This document shows, piece by piece, positions 34,900-47,633 of a stretch of 64,000 bases of DNA. The stretch's first letter is position 1; every line of letters begins with the position of its first letter. Source of the stretch: Ailanthus altissimus (lineage: Eukaryota > Streptophyta > Magnoliopsida > Sapindales > Simaroubaceae); assembly GCA_946807835.1 (NCBI GenBank), contig OX327702.1, positions 4,464,001 to 4,528,000 on the forward strand. The letters are read 5' to 3'. The position numbers and the translations under genes were made by a program. The notes below the pieces were generated by a model. It was given only the letters and a program-made list of their open reading frames with translations. It was not told the DNA's origin and ran no database searches.

Positions 34900-35250
34900 T
34901 CAGATAATAGATAGACAAAGCTACATTAGTATTTCTCCTAAAGCGTCATTCGAGAAGAATCTTGTAGGGGAGCAATGATCAAATACTACAAAGTTGGTCA
35001 TGACCGTCTTCTCATATGGTTTCTGACCCAAAGTAATTGGAAGTGCCACTATCCCGATTGACATCATACAACTTTCCCTAAGCCTTTGTAGTGGGGTTTG
35101 GGTTCTCTCAATGTATAAGTTCTTGATCTCTAACTCATCTAATGTATTTTTAAAAATTATATCAATTGAATTGCTTGGGTCAACAAACACCTTTTAATCC
35201 TCTATTCTAGCTATCTGTAATGCCACAATAAGTGCATCATTATATAGGTA
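34900..35250 (-). pseudogene. Gypsy aspartic protease-region pseudogene
   Basis: The open piece 35190-34921 begins with VDPSNSIDIIFKNTLDEL, which corresponds to the VDTGSS-type active site followed by the usual ILF block. The catalytic Asp remains but the following residues have changed to Pro-Ser-Asn. The segments GIVALPITLGQKPYEKTVM and NFVVFD match the region after the active site. It is probably inactive even apart from the stops. Confidence 0.7.
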
Positions 35251-35589
35251 GCGTACTCCTTGGGTATCTTCTTCAGTGAACATTATAGGGACTTTTTGTT
35301 GCAATCTTAGCTTTTTGGTCGGTAGAATATTACACATGACCTGATGCCATATCATTGAATACTGTAAATATTTTCTTCTTTGCTGATTTGAGTCGAAGAC
35401 TAGTGTAAGTCCCCATAAATATGATCATTGTCATGTTAGGATACAATTCGCTTAGACGATCAGCTAACAGGTTGCACTACCTATCTGCTTGGAATTCTTC
35501 TAAATAATCGATCCTCATCAAAGCATCTATTTGCTTTTCAACTCCAAACACTTCCCTATAGTATGCCTTAAACTGTGGTGGAACTTACA

Positions 35590-36960
35590 CTAGCTCTTCG
35601 GATTTGTTCTCTGCTCTACCCCTATAACTTTATGGGAGGCTTTAGTGAGCAAGCCTCTATTCTTGATAGCCTCGTAGATGTCTTCTAATGGGATGGCTAG
35701 AGGAAGGAAATTGTTTATCTGAGCCACCCTTCGTTCTTCCGCTAGGTACTCTATGGGGTTCTCGGGGCATTTAGGCCGATTGGGGCATTTTTTATCAGGG
35801 CATTGTCCTTTTTGTCTATCGTTCCTCCAAGCAAAAATCATATTAGGCCAGTTCAAGTAAGTCGCTATTTTTTAAGGTCGATAACTATTGTCCACCCTTT
35901 GGTACTTTGGGGGGAAGGGGTAGTGACCTCTCCATTCTCTCCCTATGTCTTTCACTCTTCCTTGGGCGGACCTAACCTTGGACAACATTTGTAGATGATC
36001 TCTTGGCTTTCTCTTTCTCTTTTAAGGTGATGTACTTAGATGACTTATTGTATGCAGCAACATAGTTTAAAACATTATTTTTGGATAGGTAGTACCAGAA
36101 TCTATTTAATTTAAATCCAAACTTGAGTGCCTCCAGGGTGACAGGTTGGTTGAATACCCCTAGTGAGATCACATCTTTATATAATCTCCTCATGTATTCT
36201 TTGAGGCTCTTGTTCCTTCCTTACCCAATTTGCTTCAGTTGCCGGAGACCCTTACCTAGTTCACAAGAACCCTGAAAGTGTTGAGCAAATTTCTCTGTGA
36301 AATAATGGTTGGAAGAGATGCTTTGTTGCTTTAGCCATCGATACTAGAGGAGGGTCGAACCTTCAAGGTTTATATGAAAAGTTTGTACATCTACTCTTGT
36401 CTCAACCCTTTAATAGACAATAGATCAGTTACTTGGTCAACGTAATGATTATGGTCCATTACTCATTTGAAAACTGGGAGGTTTGGTACCTTAAACCTGT
36501 CCGGAAGCTCTATATCTCTAAGTTCATCAACTAGTGTGAACTTCCCCTCTCTCTTTTTATATTTTTTTAGGGGCAAGCTACTTCTTTTTCTCCTTCTCCT
36601 TTAAGAGGCGCTTCAACTATTCTTCAAATTCTGGTATTTTGCCTTCTAAAAGGTGTTCGGCATTTAGCTGTTCGAGATGACTGTATTCATTTCTCATGAT
36701 CTGCTCGGTGTCCCTGACCCTGGATATCTCCTATTTATCAAGCACATAACTGTGCCTCACCACTCTAGTGGGGTTGTATGGGACCTTTGACCACTGTTTA
36801 TGGGCCACATAGTTTTGAGCTTGAGAATTCAGGCCCTATGGGTTAAGGTTTACACTCTGGTTATCCCTCACCTCCCCTCCATCATTAGCTGCCTTAGCTC
36901 TTTTCGCTCCTCCCTCAACATCTGTAACTCTTTATGAAATTTCTTCAGTAGAGAGGACTC
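35590..36960 (-). pseudogene. Gypsy gag pseudogene
   Basis: Pieces in different frames show the gag order. There is a charged N-terminal region (LLKKFHKELQMLREERKELR near 36950), ELRDIELPDRFKVPNLPVF near 36525-36470, then ALKFGFKLNRFWYYLSKNN (near 36145-36090) and KYITLKEKEKAKR, the end of the gag core. A C-terminal piece (35856-35590) contains PIEYLAEERRVAQINNFLPL. No zinc knuckle was identified. Stops are frequent. Confidence 0.7.
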
Positions 36961-37137
36961 AAGCAAACTTGTTGGGTTTAATGGGCAAGCTCCTTGGGTT
37001 CTATTCCTACCCAAATTCCCGTTTGTTATCCAAGGAACTGATTTTGACTATTAGACGAATGTTCTGCCATTCATGAACGTGAGGATAGATTTCTGACAAA
37101 GCTTTTTGTTTTTTTTTCTACAGACAGCGCAAAATAA

Positions 37138-37979
37138 TGTTCTCAAAAAAATTACTTTCTCTGGCCAACGAGTTTTAAATTTGTTTAAGCGAGAAGTAGA
37201 ACTACTAGCCTTCCTTAAATGGGCTATTATCTTGGGATCTCTTGGGCTTTCTTGTTCCTGTCACTCTTGTAAACACAGGGAAATACTTCGTTAATATCTT
37301 ATTAGTAGTGGTTCCAGTGAAGACCCTTTGATGCTTAAGTCAATTATCTGTTTGTAAGTGTTAAAGGAAGAAGCAAAATACGAAGAAAATAAGTGTAGAG
37401 TGCTTAGAGTTTAAAAGTACCTAGTTTTAGTCATTTCTCCCCTTTATATAGCCTTAGGTCTGAAAGGCTTCAAAGATGGATATTTGGGTCAACGCCAAAT
37501 TGTTTGGCGGGAATGACGACGGACGATCAGGTTGTTTATCTCCCATAATTTAGGAGACATCATTTTCCCGATCTGAGGTTCCTTCTTTAATAGAGGTGCA
37601 AGTTGTTGCACTTAATGGCTTGCCTTATTTAAGTCGTTGACTTAATGTGTCCATATTGCGATAAGTTGTCTTCATGGAATGGCCAAGCCAGTTGCTCGAC
37701 ATTTTCTATTGCCCCTGTGACATTTGGAATGTTTGCTAATGAGCAATTCGACACACTTGCCGTGCCAGTCTTTCCATGGTGTTTATATCGCTCTAGGTAG
37801 AGCCCTTTGAGTGCGTGACCAAGTACTAAGCCACGTGGATTTGACCTAAGCCTGGATAGAGCCTAAACTGATCAGAATAATTAGATGATTGTCCGAGTAG
37901 GTTTTGAACTTTTTGACCCGTTCCCTCAAATGCTGCTGGTAGTTAACCTAAGTGTTGAACATTCTGGGTGGGGGGGACA
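37138..37979 (-). repeat. Gypsy 5' LTR (right copy, 842 bp)
   Basis: It starts TGTTCTC and ends GGGGACA on the plus strand. It aligns with 26414-27297. The minus strand between it and gag carries the decayed primer-binding site at about 37120-37135. Confidence 0.8.
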
Positions 37980-39670
37980 AGTTTTTTCAACACTAGTAAA
38001 TTTTGTTTTTTGAATTGTAAAGTCTGTTTTAACATATCCTTTTGCTTGAGTAGAACTAGAACTAGAAGAGTATAATAGTTTCTCATTCTTAGTTCAAATA
38101 ATAACAAATTCGGGTTTAAAAGAAATTGGCCACTCAGAATTTTCATTGGTTTAAATTTATGGTTTAGATTGAACACTCTTAAAAATAGTAGAAAATAATT
38201 ATAAACCTATCTTGAAATTCATTTGCAACCTCCTCCAAATTTTTAGAAAATGTAGCATGTAATTAACCTTCTCAACTTTAAAATAGGTGAACAAATTAAT
38301 AGAACCCAAAAAAAAATTTCTTTTTGAATCTTTTCAACGTATTAATTTTCTTTCTTTTTTAAGCCGCAAAGTTGCAATAAACTTTGCATTCCCTCTCTTT
38401 CTGCATTGTCTAATCAACTTAACTATGAGACAGAGACCACAAGAAGATCCTAAAACTCCATCTTTGTGGAGCTTAATTTATTGGCGATGCGATTTTGAAC
38501 AATTGCCTTTATAGTTGTTTTGAAAATGAAAGCTGCAATAGTTGGTGGGAAATGCTTATAATTATAAGCTCTTATTTCTTTGTTAAAAGAATTTCCCTTT
38601 TTCGATCGCGTACAAGTTCAGCTTTATAGCTTCATTAAAGCTAGATGTAAGAGTCGCTATATACGATAATATGCCTTCTCAGTTTTTCTAAGATTCCATC
38701 AAAGGTTCCGTGTGTTGTATGTAATTGAACAAATAATTGTACCTATCTATTTTATTGAGAATTGTTGTTATGTGAATCACTTCTTTATACGAAAATCATT
38801 AGTGTTGGGCTCATTATTTAGCGATCCAACCTATTTGCCCTACTGTGCTTATTCTAAGTGGCGTCCTACATTAGAAGAAGTCCAATTTTACAGAACAAAA
38901 GATTCTTAGCCCCGAAACTAGATCCAATGGACCAAATAACATGACCCATCGACCCATAAATCTCATAAACAAGTTATGTAAGTCATCTACGAGAACAAAT
39001 TATAGTTACTATTTTATTGAAATTATGCTTAATTAATATTATTTTGCATGAAGAAAGATTCTTATAAGTACACGAATTCCACTTAAACTCTTTTGATGAA
39101 TCATTAACAGATTTAATCTCTTATTAACATGGATTGTCAATTTGTGGATGCTTATGCATACTTTGAATAAGATAAATATTCATGTGCTATAAATAGAGTT
39201 GATTTATTCATTCATGCTTCATTATGATTAGATATTCAATATTCAATATTCAACACTCATAGCATCTTCCTTATCTTTGCAATGCTCCCCACACACAACA
39301 TTCATTCTTTAGACAAACACTAACTTGAGTGTTAAAGTATTTTATCTTATAATAGGATAGTGTATTCTTACAATTTAAGGTAGTGAGCAAGAGCAAGATG
39401 CTCATTGACGTGAAAATTCTAAATGTGAGAACTTTAGTAATGTCATTTGTAAAAAGGTTCTAAACAAAAAAATAGACTTTTCTGACGCTTAGATCACAAA
39501 CTGAATATGTCAAAACAAAGAATCCTTATAGCTTTTCAATTATCAACATGAAATAAATAACATACTTTTTGATTTTTCTTAAGCTATTATCATACTTGAA
39601 ACTTTTTCAGGAAGGTAATGTATCCCCGAATCATCTTTCTACAAAATTACAAACAAATTATAGAATTTTT
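37980..39670. other. Intergenic DNA, possible LTR fragment at right
   Basis: No gene is recognised. From about 39190 to 39440, CTATAAATAGAG is followed by ATTCAATATTCAATATTCAA, ACTAACTTGAGTGT and AAGTATTTTATCTTAT. This resembles the promoter and leader part of the LTRs at 50004 and 52368, so a related gypsy LTR fragment may lie here. Confidence 0.4.
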
Positions 39671-41727
39671 TGTTAGGGTTGTGCCTACGTGTCATTTCAA
39701 TTTTATATAAATATTTGATATCTATACAGAGTATATTTTTATATCGCTAATTATCTTTTAATTATATGATTTAATGCTTGTTATGCTACAGACTCTGTAT
39801 TATCTGAAAGAGTTCAGATAAGGTTTAAAGGATTGCTAAGAAATAGCAAATATTTCAAGAGTTAGAACATTGTCTGTAACGGGACAAAGACCTAAGAATA
39901 TGCTAATAATGATATAGTTGCAAGAGTTGCAATAAGTTGCTAGGATATGTAATTATGCAAGTATGTTCTCAAATAAATAGTTCTAGATCTATTTATACTA
40001 ATGCAGGTCTGTTAGTAGATCCTATTAACTATATAGATAAGTGTATGTTTATATCTATATGGTACAGTTGGTTATTCCTAACTAACCAGGATCTTGGAGA
40101 TTGTATAGGCATACAGGTATTCAATTAGGACTGAGTACTGAACAGACTCATGAGGACCCCAATAGACATTCTATGTTGCCGTCAATGGAAGGTTCTCTCG
40201 AGTTGAGTAGTATACGTGGTCCTCTGACCTGAGCACTATGGTGGGCTTGTGAGTGATCCACCATGCTTTGGTTCTACGCATGTCAGAGACCTTTCATGGT
40301 TTGACCGCTAGGTGTTGCTAGGTATGGTCTGATGCTCATGGAGTTTGGTGCGTTCAGATATGAGATCTATCAGCTCTCATAGGGAGTGATATATCTAGAT
40401 GCTCTAAGATAGTATCTTAGAAAAGTCTTATGGCCGTAAGCAATTAACCTGAAAAAGTTGCTTCCATGGGTTAAACAATATGGCAAAGAGTTTTGCTCAT
40501 ATTGTTCAATTGAAATACCATTTGGAGATATGTTTATGGATGAGTATATGAGGATTTGACGGTATGGATCTATGTCTCCGCACATCCAAGATATTTTTGA
40601 TGGAAGGACTATACATATACGTTGTAACCTCAACTTGTATGGTTCAACGTGTCGATTTGTAATATTCGTGACGTGTGCGTGGGGCATGGCTCACGGACTT
40701 ATGGAATAGTTTCATTTGACGAATCAAGTGTGGTCCTAGGGAGTCTTGCGATATGGAGTGTACTCGTTGTGCACTGGGGCAGAGTACTGGATTAAAGTTT
40801 TTAATTCGATAATATCCAATGTAACCACAAAAATACGTGCGTGTCAGTATTTAAGTGTTAAATACAATAATTAGTCAATAATTATTATTTACTAATTGTA
40901 AAGTGATGCGTGATGCATTGTGGACCCTCCGTTGAGTTTACCCAAGTGTAAGATTTAATAGAACCCGCTAAGGGGTATACTTGGTAACTATTTATGAAGG
41001 GTACAATGATCATTTTATACTTTGATTATTTAAATATTAAATAATTAAATATCTATAATATTATATATTATTTTATAATATTTTATTTATAATAATATAA
41101 TATTTATAATGCATGATAGTTGTCATGCATTATATATATAATATTATTATTATCTTTTAATATTATTATTATTTTGCCACTTATGGCATTTGTATTAATA
41201 TTATATTGTGTTAATATTTTTTTAATTATAAGAGATATATAAGTGTGAATTTGGAAACAGAAATGTGAGAAGAAGAATTCAATTGAAACAAAAAAGAAAA
41301 GAAAGAAAAGACATAAAGGGTTATTTCTTTACCATTTCCGTTTCATGCTTATGGGAAAGAAGAGAAACAAGAGTTGCTTCCATTTTTATTTACTTCACCG
41401 TGAGAGACAAGAGTAATAGATTTTGAATCAGCCATTTGGCTTAAGAGTTAATTCTACGTTGGGTATTGGAGCTGCTGTTTTAGATTATTAAGTCTACCAA
41501 AATGGATAACTAAAATTGAGAACGAGGAGAACTCCAGGCGAACTCCAAAAGAATACGCGTAAAATGTTACACGTACTGGTAATTTCTTAATTTTATCATT
41601 TATATATTAATTTGATTAATATATGATTAATGTGTTAATTGTATGTTTTAAATTCTGCTGTGTTAAAATATGTATTAGATGCGTATTTTTTAATTAACAC
41701 ACTACCACATGCATACACCTATACACA
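39671..41727 (+). mobile_element. LTR family C, copy C3 (2.06 kb, full)
   Basis: It starts TGTTAGGGTT and ends CTATACACA, matching the opposite-strand C1 end to end and C2/C4 in part. Diagnostic blocks include GAACAGACTCATGAGGAC, CTCGAGTTGAGTAGTATACG, GTAATATTCGTGACGTGTG and a final TGCATACACC. No ORF resembles a retroelement protein. It is best read as a solo LTR of an element with unusually long LTRs. No matching target duplication was found (TTTTT and GTAGA flanks). Confidence 0.7.
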
Positions 41728-41989
41728 GTAGATTCCCTATATTTTTTGCATACTAAAAGGTAAGACTTAGAATTTTTTTATGACTACATGCTTCTCTAGT
41801 TACATACATAAGAAGTACTACTTAAAATGTTTCACACAAATTATCAATGCTCATCTTATATAACATGGAAGCAATTCTTAGCAAAATTTTCATGCACATC
41901 ACTTAAGAAAAATCAGAAGTTAAAGTATCAAATACTCATTAAAGACATATTTAAACAAAAAATATCTTTGCATTATTACATAGTTTGAG

Positions 41990-44900
41990 TCTAGAAGACC
42001 AAAGCTTTATAAACTTTTCTAAAAAGTTACAAAGGTAAGAGGCAAGAATAGAAGAAGCACTATTGATCTTCATCAGCTTTGGATAACTCTTTAGAAAATT
42101 CCACAATGTCTAAATCGACTTCTAAAACACTCTCTCTAGCTAAATCGTAGTTGATCTAACGAGGCTTATCATTATAGTATCTCATGAACCAATCTAGTAC
42201 CAACTGCATACCATATCAAAGTTCTTTGGCAGCTCCATATACGTGGAGGGCTCATGACCAAACTTGAACCTCTATGAAAGCTTCTGGCACATGCAACTAA
42301 CACTTGACGCTTATAATTGTTGTACGATTTCTATGTTAAGCACAAGTGCACACTATCAAGTACAAGTAATAGAGTGATGAGTTGAGTGTTAATCCCACAA
42401 GGAATTGTTATTTTTCTTAACCAATTACTAAAATTGTGTTTCCTCACTTTTATTTAAAGAAATTATAAATTAATTTTATTTATGTTAAAGTTAATTACTA
42501 AATCTACAAATAAATCCTAATTGTGTAAACGGTGTAAAGTGCAATCACTAAATGAAAAGTATATAGGATTATAGCTATTCATCAATATGAATTCATTATC
42601 CCATTATTAATCATTCAATTTAATTGTTGACCACAACACTTAATTCATCACAAGCGTCTTCCGTAGTTAAGTGATTATATCTTAATTTATCAAATTCTTA
42701 TATTTGTATAGTAATTTCAATAAATCAAGATTCATTACGCACAAGTTGTATTGACTATACATGCTATATAGATATATTCTTATCCTATATCGAAACTTGT
42801 AGATACTACTCTACAATTATGTATCAATATGTATAGATCTAAACAATAGAATGCTTTTTCAAGTTTATCCTAATGTTCCATAATCATCCAATCACTATTT
42901 CTAGCATATTGAAAGCATAAGGACAACACAAATTGAACAATAAACTGAATTCATAACAATAAGAATCAAATACTACAATTAAGTCCATATATTGAGTTCA
43001 AGACTATAATCATAAATAATAAAATTAAATTAACATAACAAGAGTTTAATAGAAAAATAACAAAAAATAAACAAGATACAACTAATCCCAAACAGAAATT
43101 ATGAAGACAAGGTGACATCCATTCAATCTATGGACTTGGTTGAATCCTCCAAAGTGAGTCAAAATGCTCTTGAATGTGTAATTCCTTCTCCAAAATAGCT
43201 TCACATGTTGTTTTTGGATAGTATATGGATGATTTTTGGGTTAGGAATGGGTTAGAAATAAGAGAAAATGGGTTAGGGTTAGATTAGGAGCAGAGATCTC
43301 AAATTTAAGGGCAAAGTGTAGCTTTATAATTTTGGACAACGTTGGGGCATTATAATATAGAACGTTGGGGCGTTATCAGTGTTGCAGCATTGACTCCTGG
43401 CATTAGGGAGCTGGACTTTGGGGTAGATACTGGAATTTCTGCCCTAGCGTTGATGTCCACAATGCTGAGGCGTTCATCTTCATCAACATGGACACTAGGG
43501 TGTTTTAAATTATAATGTTAGGGCATTCATCACCAGTTTTGAATTTTTTGCACTTTGACCTACACTTCGCACATTCATTGTTCTCTGATCGACATTATAG
43601 CAATCACTGTAGCTTTATATTTTTGCCTCTAATTTCATCCTTTGCCAATTTTTTTTGATTTAACTCTGTAAAACAACATTTAATTACATAAATAGCCTTG
43701 AAATCACTCAAAAATAAACAATTAATAAGATAAAATGGAGCCAGATTATGAATCCAAAATACGCTTATCAATAATTCCCTTTAGCAGCATCCACCTTGCA
43801 CTTTCAGATACCATTGAAAGCCTCTGCCTCAGCTTGGAAACCTTGCAAAGTTGTCCCGAGTTCCCTAATAGTCTTCTTCAGCTTAGATACTAGTGCTTTA
43901 GACATTTTCAGTAAGTATGCTCCTACGGCAGCATGATTGGTAAGCACCTTCAACTCTTCGAGCTTTTTCATAAATTGGATGTTCACTGCAGAAGCCTGTT
44001 CTTGCAACACGCTGATGAGGATTCTAAAGTATTCTTTCAAGAATTCATAACCATGTTCTCCACTTCTAGGGAAGTCACCTTGGCCTCGCATTCTGACAAA
44101 GGCGAATGCAGATATGATCTCTCTTGTATCAAGCTCTTATTAGCCTTCTTCAGTTCTAAGATCTCGATCCTTATCTAAGTAACCACTTGTCTTAGCACAA
44201 CAACCATGGTCTCCCAGATGATATCAAAAGATGAGATTCAGCCCCCGAAGCAAGAAATTATCCTCAGCCTCGGACTTCAAACGATCCCTTAACTCCCTAA
44301 GCTTTTGTTAGGTAACCTTTAACTCCTTATTATATGCCTCTAAAGTACAAGCACCATCTTGAAGAAGAAAAAAAACTTTGGGTGGAAGGTTCAAGACAAA
44401 AGCAAATGAAATAGATAAGATAAGATGCCATAGAATGAGATTGATGGACATATGAGATTCATTTTCCAGGGTGAGGAGAATCGGGAAGAGAGATCGGGAT
44501 GGAATCGTCTTTCCTTCTTCGTCTGCCTAAAGTAGAGTCCGGCTTGTATAGCCTGTGAATAGACACGAAGTGAGGAACCAGCTACCAAATCTAAAATAAA
44601 ACATACTAAAAATATAAAATCTCATTATGACCATCGAGGTAGAGCTTTTTCGCTCCCTGTCAACCGAAATCATCCTTAGGAGTAACTCTATATCAACTTT
44701 AGTATAGAGCCTAGATAAAATTGCTATTGCACTCTCTTTTTTAATACATAGGATGGACAATGGAGGACTCTCTTACCACATCCCCATCCCTTTTCTAAAA
44801 TTACACGAACTCATCGTTGAACCACAAAATCTTCATTGGAGGCTCCATCACTTTCTCCCTCGGTGGGGAGCATCGCCCATCAACTAAACCCCTTCCTCTC

Positions 44901-45420
44901 CCTACTCCCACTTCTGATAAGGCATGAGGTGTCGTTCTTATTCTCTGAGCTCCCGTTCATAAGGGGGTAGTAGAACCCTTGAGTCAATGTTGATATTAAT
45001 CGAGTCCTTTATACAAAAACAGAACTAGAAAGAACTTATAATTAAAGTTCAAAAGATTAAAAAAAACAAAAATGATTTTCACACTTACCAAGAGAAGTGA
45101 AGCTTAGACATGGAAACTCTTAATTTTGGTAGTTTTTTAGAAGCCTCTGGAATTGGTTCCAGAGTAGTCTTAGAAGCATTAACTGGTTCTGCTGGAGCCT
45201 TACGAACCAATTTCTTAACCTCAGACACTTTAGTTGTTATTTCAGAAACTGTACCACCAACAGTAGGTTCAGAAGCTTTTTGCTTCTCATTAGAATATGA
45301 CTTTGAGCCTAGACCCTTATATACGTCCTCAGACGCCTTCTTTCTTTTCTTTGGCATCCTTTTTTTTAGGGGCATGGTGAAAGAAATCAAGAACCACTTA
45401 TGGAAGGTTCCTCCGTAAAG
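41990..45420 (-). pseudogene. Decayed coiled-coil retroelement ORF, split by repeat E2
   Basis: Reading on the minus strand, a lysine-rich N-terminal piece (45390-45085: MPLKKRMPKKRKKASEDV ... PIPEASKKLPKL) is followed by coiled-coil pieces (LRELRDRLKSEAEDN near 44300-44255; QFMKKLEELKVLTNHAAVGA and LVSKLKKTIRELGTTLQGF in 44091-43804). Beyond repeat E2, the segment HEPSTYMELPKNFDM (42255-42210) and a C-terminal VFLEVDLD-like tail near 42110-42065 seem to continue it. The layout resembles the gag-like coiled-coil ORF of large plant gypsy elements or their non-autonomous derivatives. I do not recognise a host gene. Stops and shifts are common. Confidence 0.45.
42334..43770 (-). mobile_element. 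Repeat E, copy E2, probable solo LTR nested in decayed ORF
   Basis: Read on the minus strand it starts TGATAAGCGTATTTT and ends GTGCACTTGTGCTTAACA, so it has LTR-style TG/CA ends over 1437 bp. It shares with E1 and E3 the TATTCTTATCCTATATCGAA block and the GTGCACAC end. The middle (43330-43510) contains a diverged cassette of GTTGGGGC(A/G)TT words. It separates two parts of a minus-strand ORF remnant. No clean target duplication was found. Confidence 0.55.
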
Positions 45421-45634
45421 GCCTGAAAGTCTACAATAAAAAAGAGAAAGGACATTTTGACCCTAAAGAAAGGACCTTCCATACCATAGTATTTTTTAAA
45501 ATCCCATCCTATTAGGTAACTAACTCTAATAAAAAAAAAGGGTAAAACTGGTGAATATATGATTATGCCCTTATTTTGAATGAAAAAAAGTCTAAATTCA
45601 AGGAAATGCTAAAAAAAAAGGCATAATTCTGAGC

Positions 45635-45684
45635 TGAGCTATTCTAGCTTACTGAGCTATTCTAGCTTACTGAGCTATTCTAGC
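45635..45684. repeat. 18-bp tandem repeat, 2.8 units
   Basis: TGAGCTATTCTAGCTTAC is repeated at 45635, 45653 and 45671 (the last unit partial) without mismatch in the overlapping part, so it is probably young. It lies about 115 bp before the start of LTR C4. Confidence 0.9.
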
Positions 45685-45797
45685 AATTAATTCTCCATTT
45701 GAATTTTGAAAAAAAAAAGTGAATTAAGAAATGATTACATCATTAGCTAAAGCCCAAGCCAACAATCCATGATCATCAACATCATTATCATTATTTT

Positions 45798-46965
45798 TGT
45801 TAGAAATAGTGCTTACATGTCATTATAATTATTGTATAAATTTATTTATTTAATATTCATATACTGAAAATTTTGAATAAATTATTAATAATTAAATATA
45901 TGGTACTAAGCTTGTTCTTTTTAAGACATTATAGATCTAAAGGAGTTTACGTCAACGCTAAGAGTTAAAATTTTAAGAATTAGAACCTTATCTAAAATGA
46001 GACAAAAACCTATAAATATATTATTAATGTCTAGTTGAAGGAGTTGCAAATGGTGCTAATAAATGTTCTTATGCAATATGTTCTTGAAAATATCATTCTG
46101 ATAAATGGTTGCCAACATGGGTCAATTGGTATTCATTTCGAATTAGTGTATATCTATATCTAAATTGTTTAGACATTTAATCTTAGTAGATTATGGGCTT
46201 AGAAGAAGCTTGTGTAGGCATGTAGGTATTCAGTAAGAATTTGGTACTAAACAGACTCATGAGAACCTCCATTAGACATCTCATAGAGTCATTAATAGAA
46301 GGTCTTTTCAAGTTGAATAGTATTCGTGGTCCTTTGACCTGAGCACTATAGTGGGCTTATGAGTGATTCATTATGCTTTGATTCTATGCATGTTAGAGAC
46401 TTTTTATGGTATGACTATTGAGTGTCGTTGGGCATGGTCTGGTGTGAGAAGATATGGGATCTGTAAGCTCATATATATGATTGTATATCATGATGATCTG
46501 AGATTGTATTTCAGGAAGTCTTACATCCATAAGCAAAAAACCTAAAAAGGAGTTTGCGGATATTATTTATAAAAATATAAATCTAGAGATAAGTTCATGA
46601 TCAAGCATGTAGATATTTTATAATGATGATTTATATCTATGCGTTTTCAGGATATAGGTGATAGAAGGATTATATGGATATGGTTAACCTCAACTTGTAT
46701 GGTTCAACGCATTATTTTGTAATATTCGTAACATATGTATGGGTTCACTAACTTATAGAAGAGTTATGTAAGATAAATGGGTGTGAACCTAAGGATTCTC
46801 ACAATATAAAGTGTATTCGTTGAGCATTGGGTTAGTAGTCTAGGTCAAATGGTTTGATTTTAGAAAATTTTGTAATGCAAGATTTGTTTCAAGATCTCTT
46901 GAAAAACACACATGTCAAGATTTAAGTGTTAAACCAATATTATATAAGTTTAAATGGTTAACTAA
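45798..46965 (+). mobile_element. LTR family C, copy C4 (diverged or truncated)
   Basis: It starts TGTTAGAAATAGTGC and follows C3 through GAGACAAAAACCT, AACAGACTCATGAGAAC, AGTATTCGTGGTCC, GTAATATTCGTAAC and AAGTGTTAAA (about 46950). Similarity to C3 is lost after that point, where a tandem duplication begins. It is the most diverged of the four C copies. The true 3' end is not located and may lie beyond the tandem duplication. Confidence 0.6.
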
Positions 46966-47340
46966 TGGAAATTTAATACATGACATCCATACATGGTCAT
47001 TTCTAAGACAAATGACATATGCATGGAAAAGCATGCGACACTTACCCATGCAAATGGTTTGCAGATTTGAAATTGAAAAGTGTTATCATGCAAAAAGTGG
47101 AAAAATGACAAAATGGAAAAGTATTTTTAATTTTTGTGTGTGTACGTGTTTAGCCATGAGAGAAAGATTTTGAAAATATGAGAATTTAACACATGACATC
47201 CATACATGGTCATTTGTAAGATAAATGTCACATGCTTGAAAAATCATGTGACACTCACCCATACAAATGGTTTGCATGATTTGAAGTTGACAAGTGTCAT
47301 CATGCAAGAAAGTGAAAAATGACGAAATGGAAAAGTGTTA
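46966..47340. repeat. About 214-bp tandem duplication at end of C4
   Basis: Two adjacent units share TACATGACATCCATACATGG or its close variant, TGGTCATTT, CCCAT(G/A)CAAATGGTTTGCA and CATGCAA(A/G)AAAGTG. Unit starts are about 46966 and 47180. They differ at many sites, so the duplication is old. It probably belongs to the variable middle of LTR C4. Confidence 0.75.
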
Positions 47341-47633
47341 AGCAACTTTAAGTTATCATTTTTGACTATTACACTATCTCCACCTATATTTATCTTTTGC
47401 TTTAATTATTCTTCTTATCTCTATTCTTAGACCTTCCTTTTATAGTTTTAGGCATTCTTCAGTCAAGACTGCTGCATAATTAGGCTTTGATATTTTCTCT
47501 AATTCTTTTATCTCTATACTTGTGAGTCACCATAGTTGAATAACATATGCTCTGCAATCGGGCTTTGCAACCTATGCTCTATAATTTAGATCTCAACTAG
47601 GCTCTAATACCAATTGTTACAGTTTTATGCGTC

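Larger units (their letters stand above)
26411..37979 (-). mobile_element. Ty3/gypsy (Tat-type) retrotransposon, full length but dead (11.6 kb)
   Basis: The LTRs are 26414-27297 (3' LTR) and 37138-37979 (5' LTR), sharing long blocks such as TCATTTCTCCC, GAGTGCTTAGAGT and GACGATCA. Next to the 5' LTR, minus strand, TTGCGCTGTCTGTAG is a decayed version of the TGGCGCCGTCTGTGG-type primer-binding site. AGTTTTT or AGTTTTTT flanks both ends, consistent with a target duplication. The order right to left is gag, protease, RT, RNase H, a second RNase H-like domain, integrase, then a long 3' region with a tandem repeat. The double RNase H and long 3' UTR suggest the Tat lineage. A 2-kb LTR (C2) is nested in the 3' region; without it the element is about 9.5 kb. 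All frames carry stops. Confidence 0.85.
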
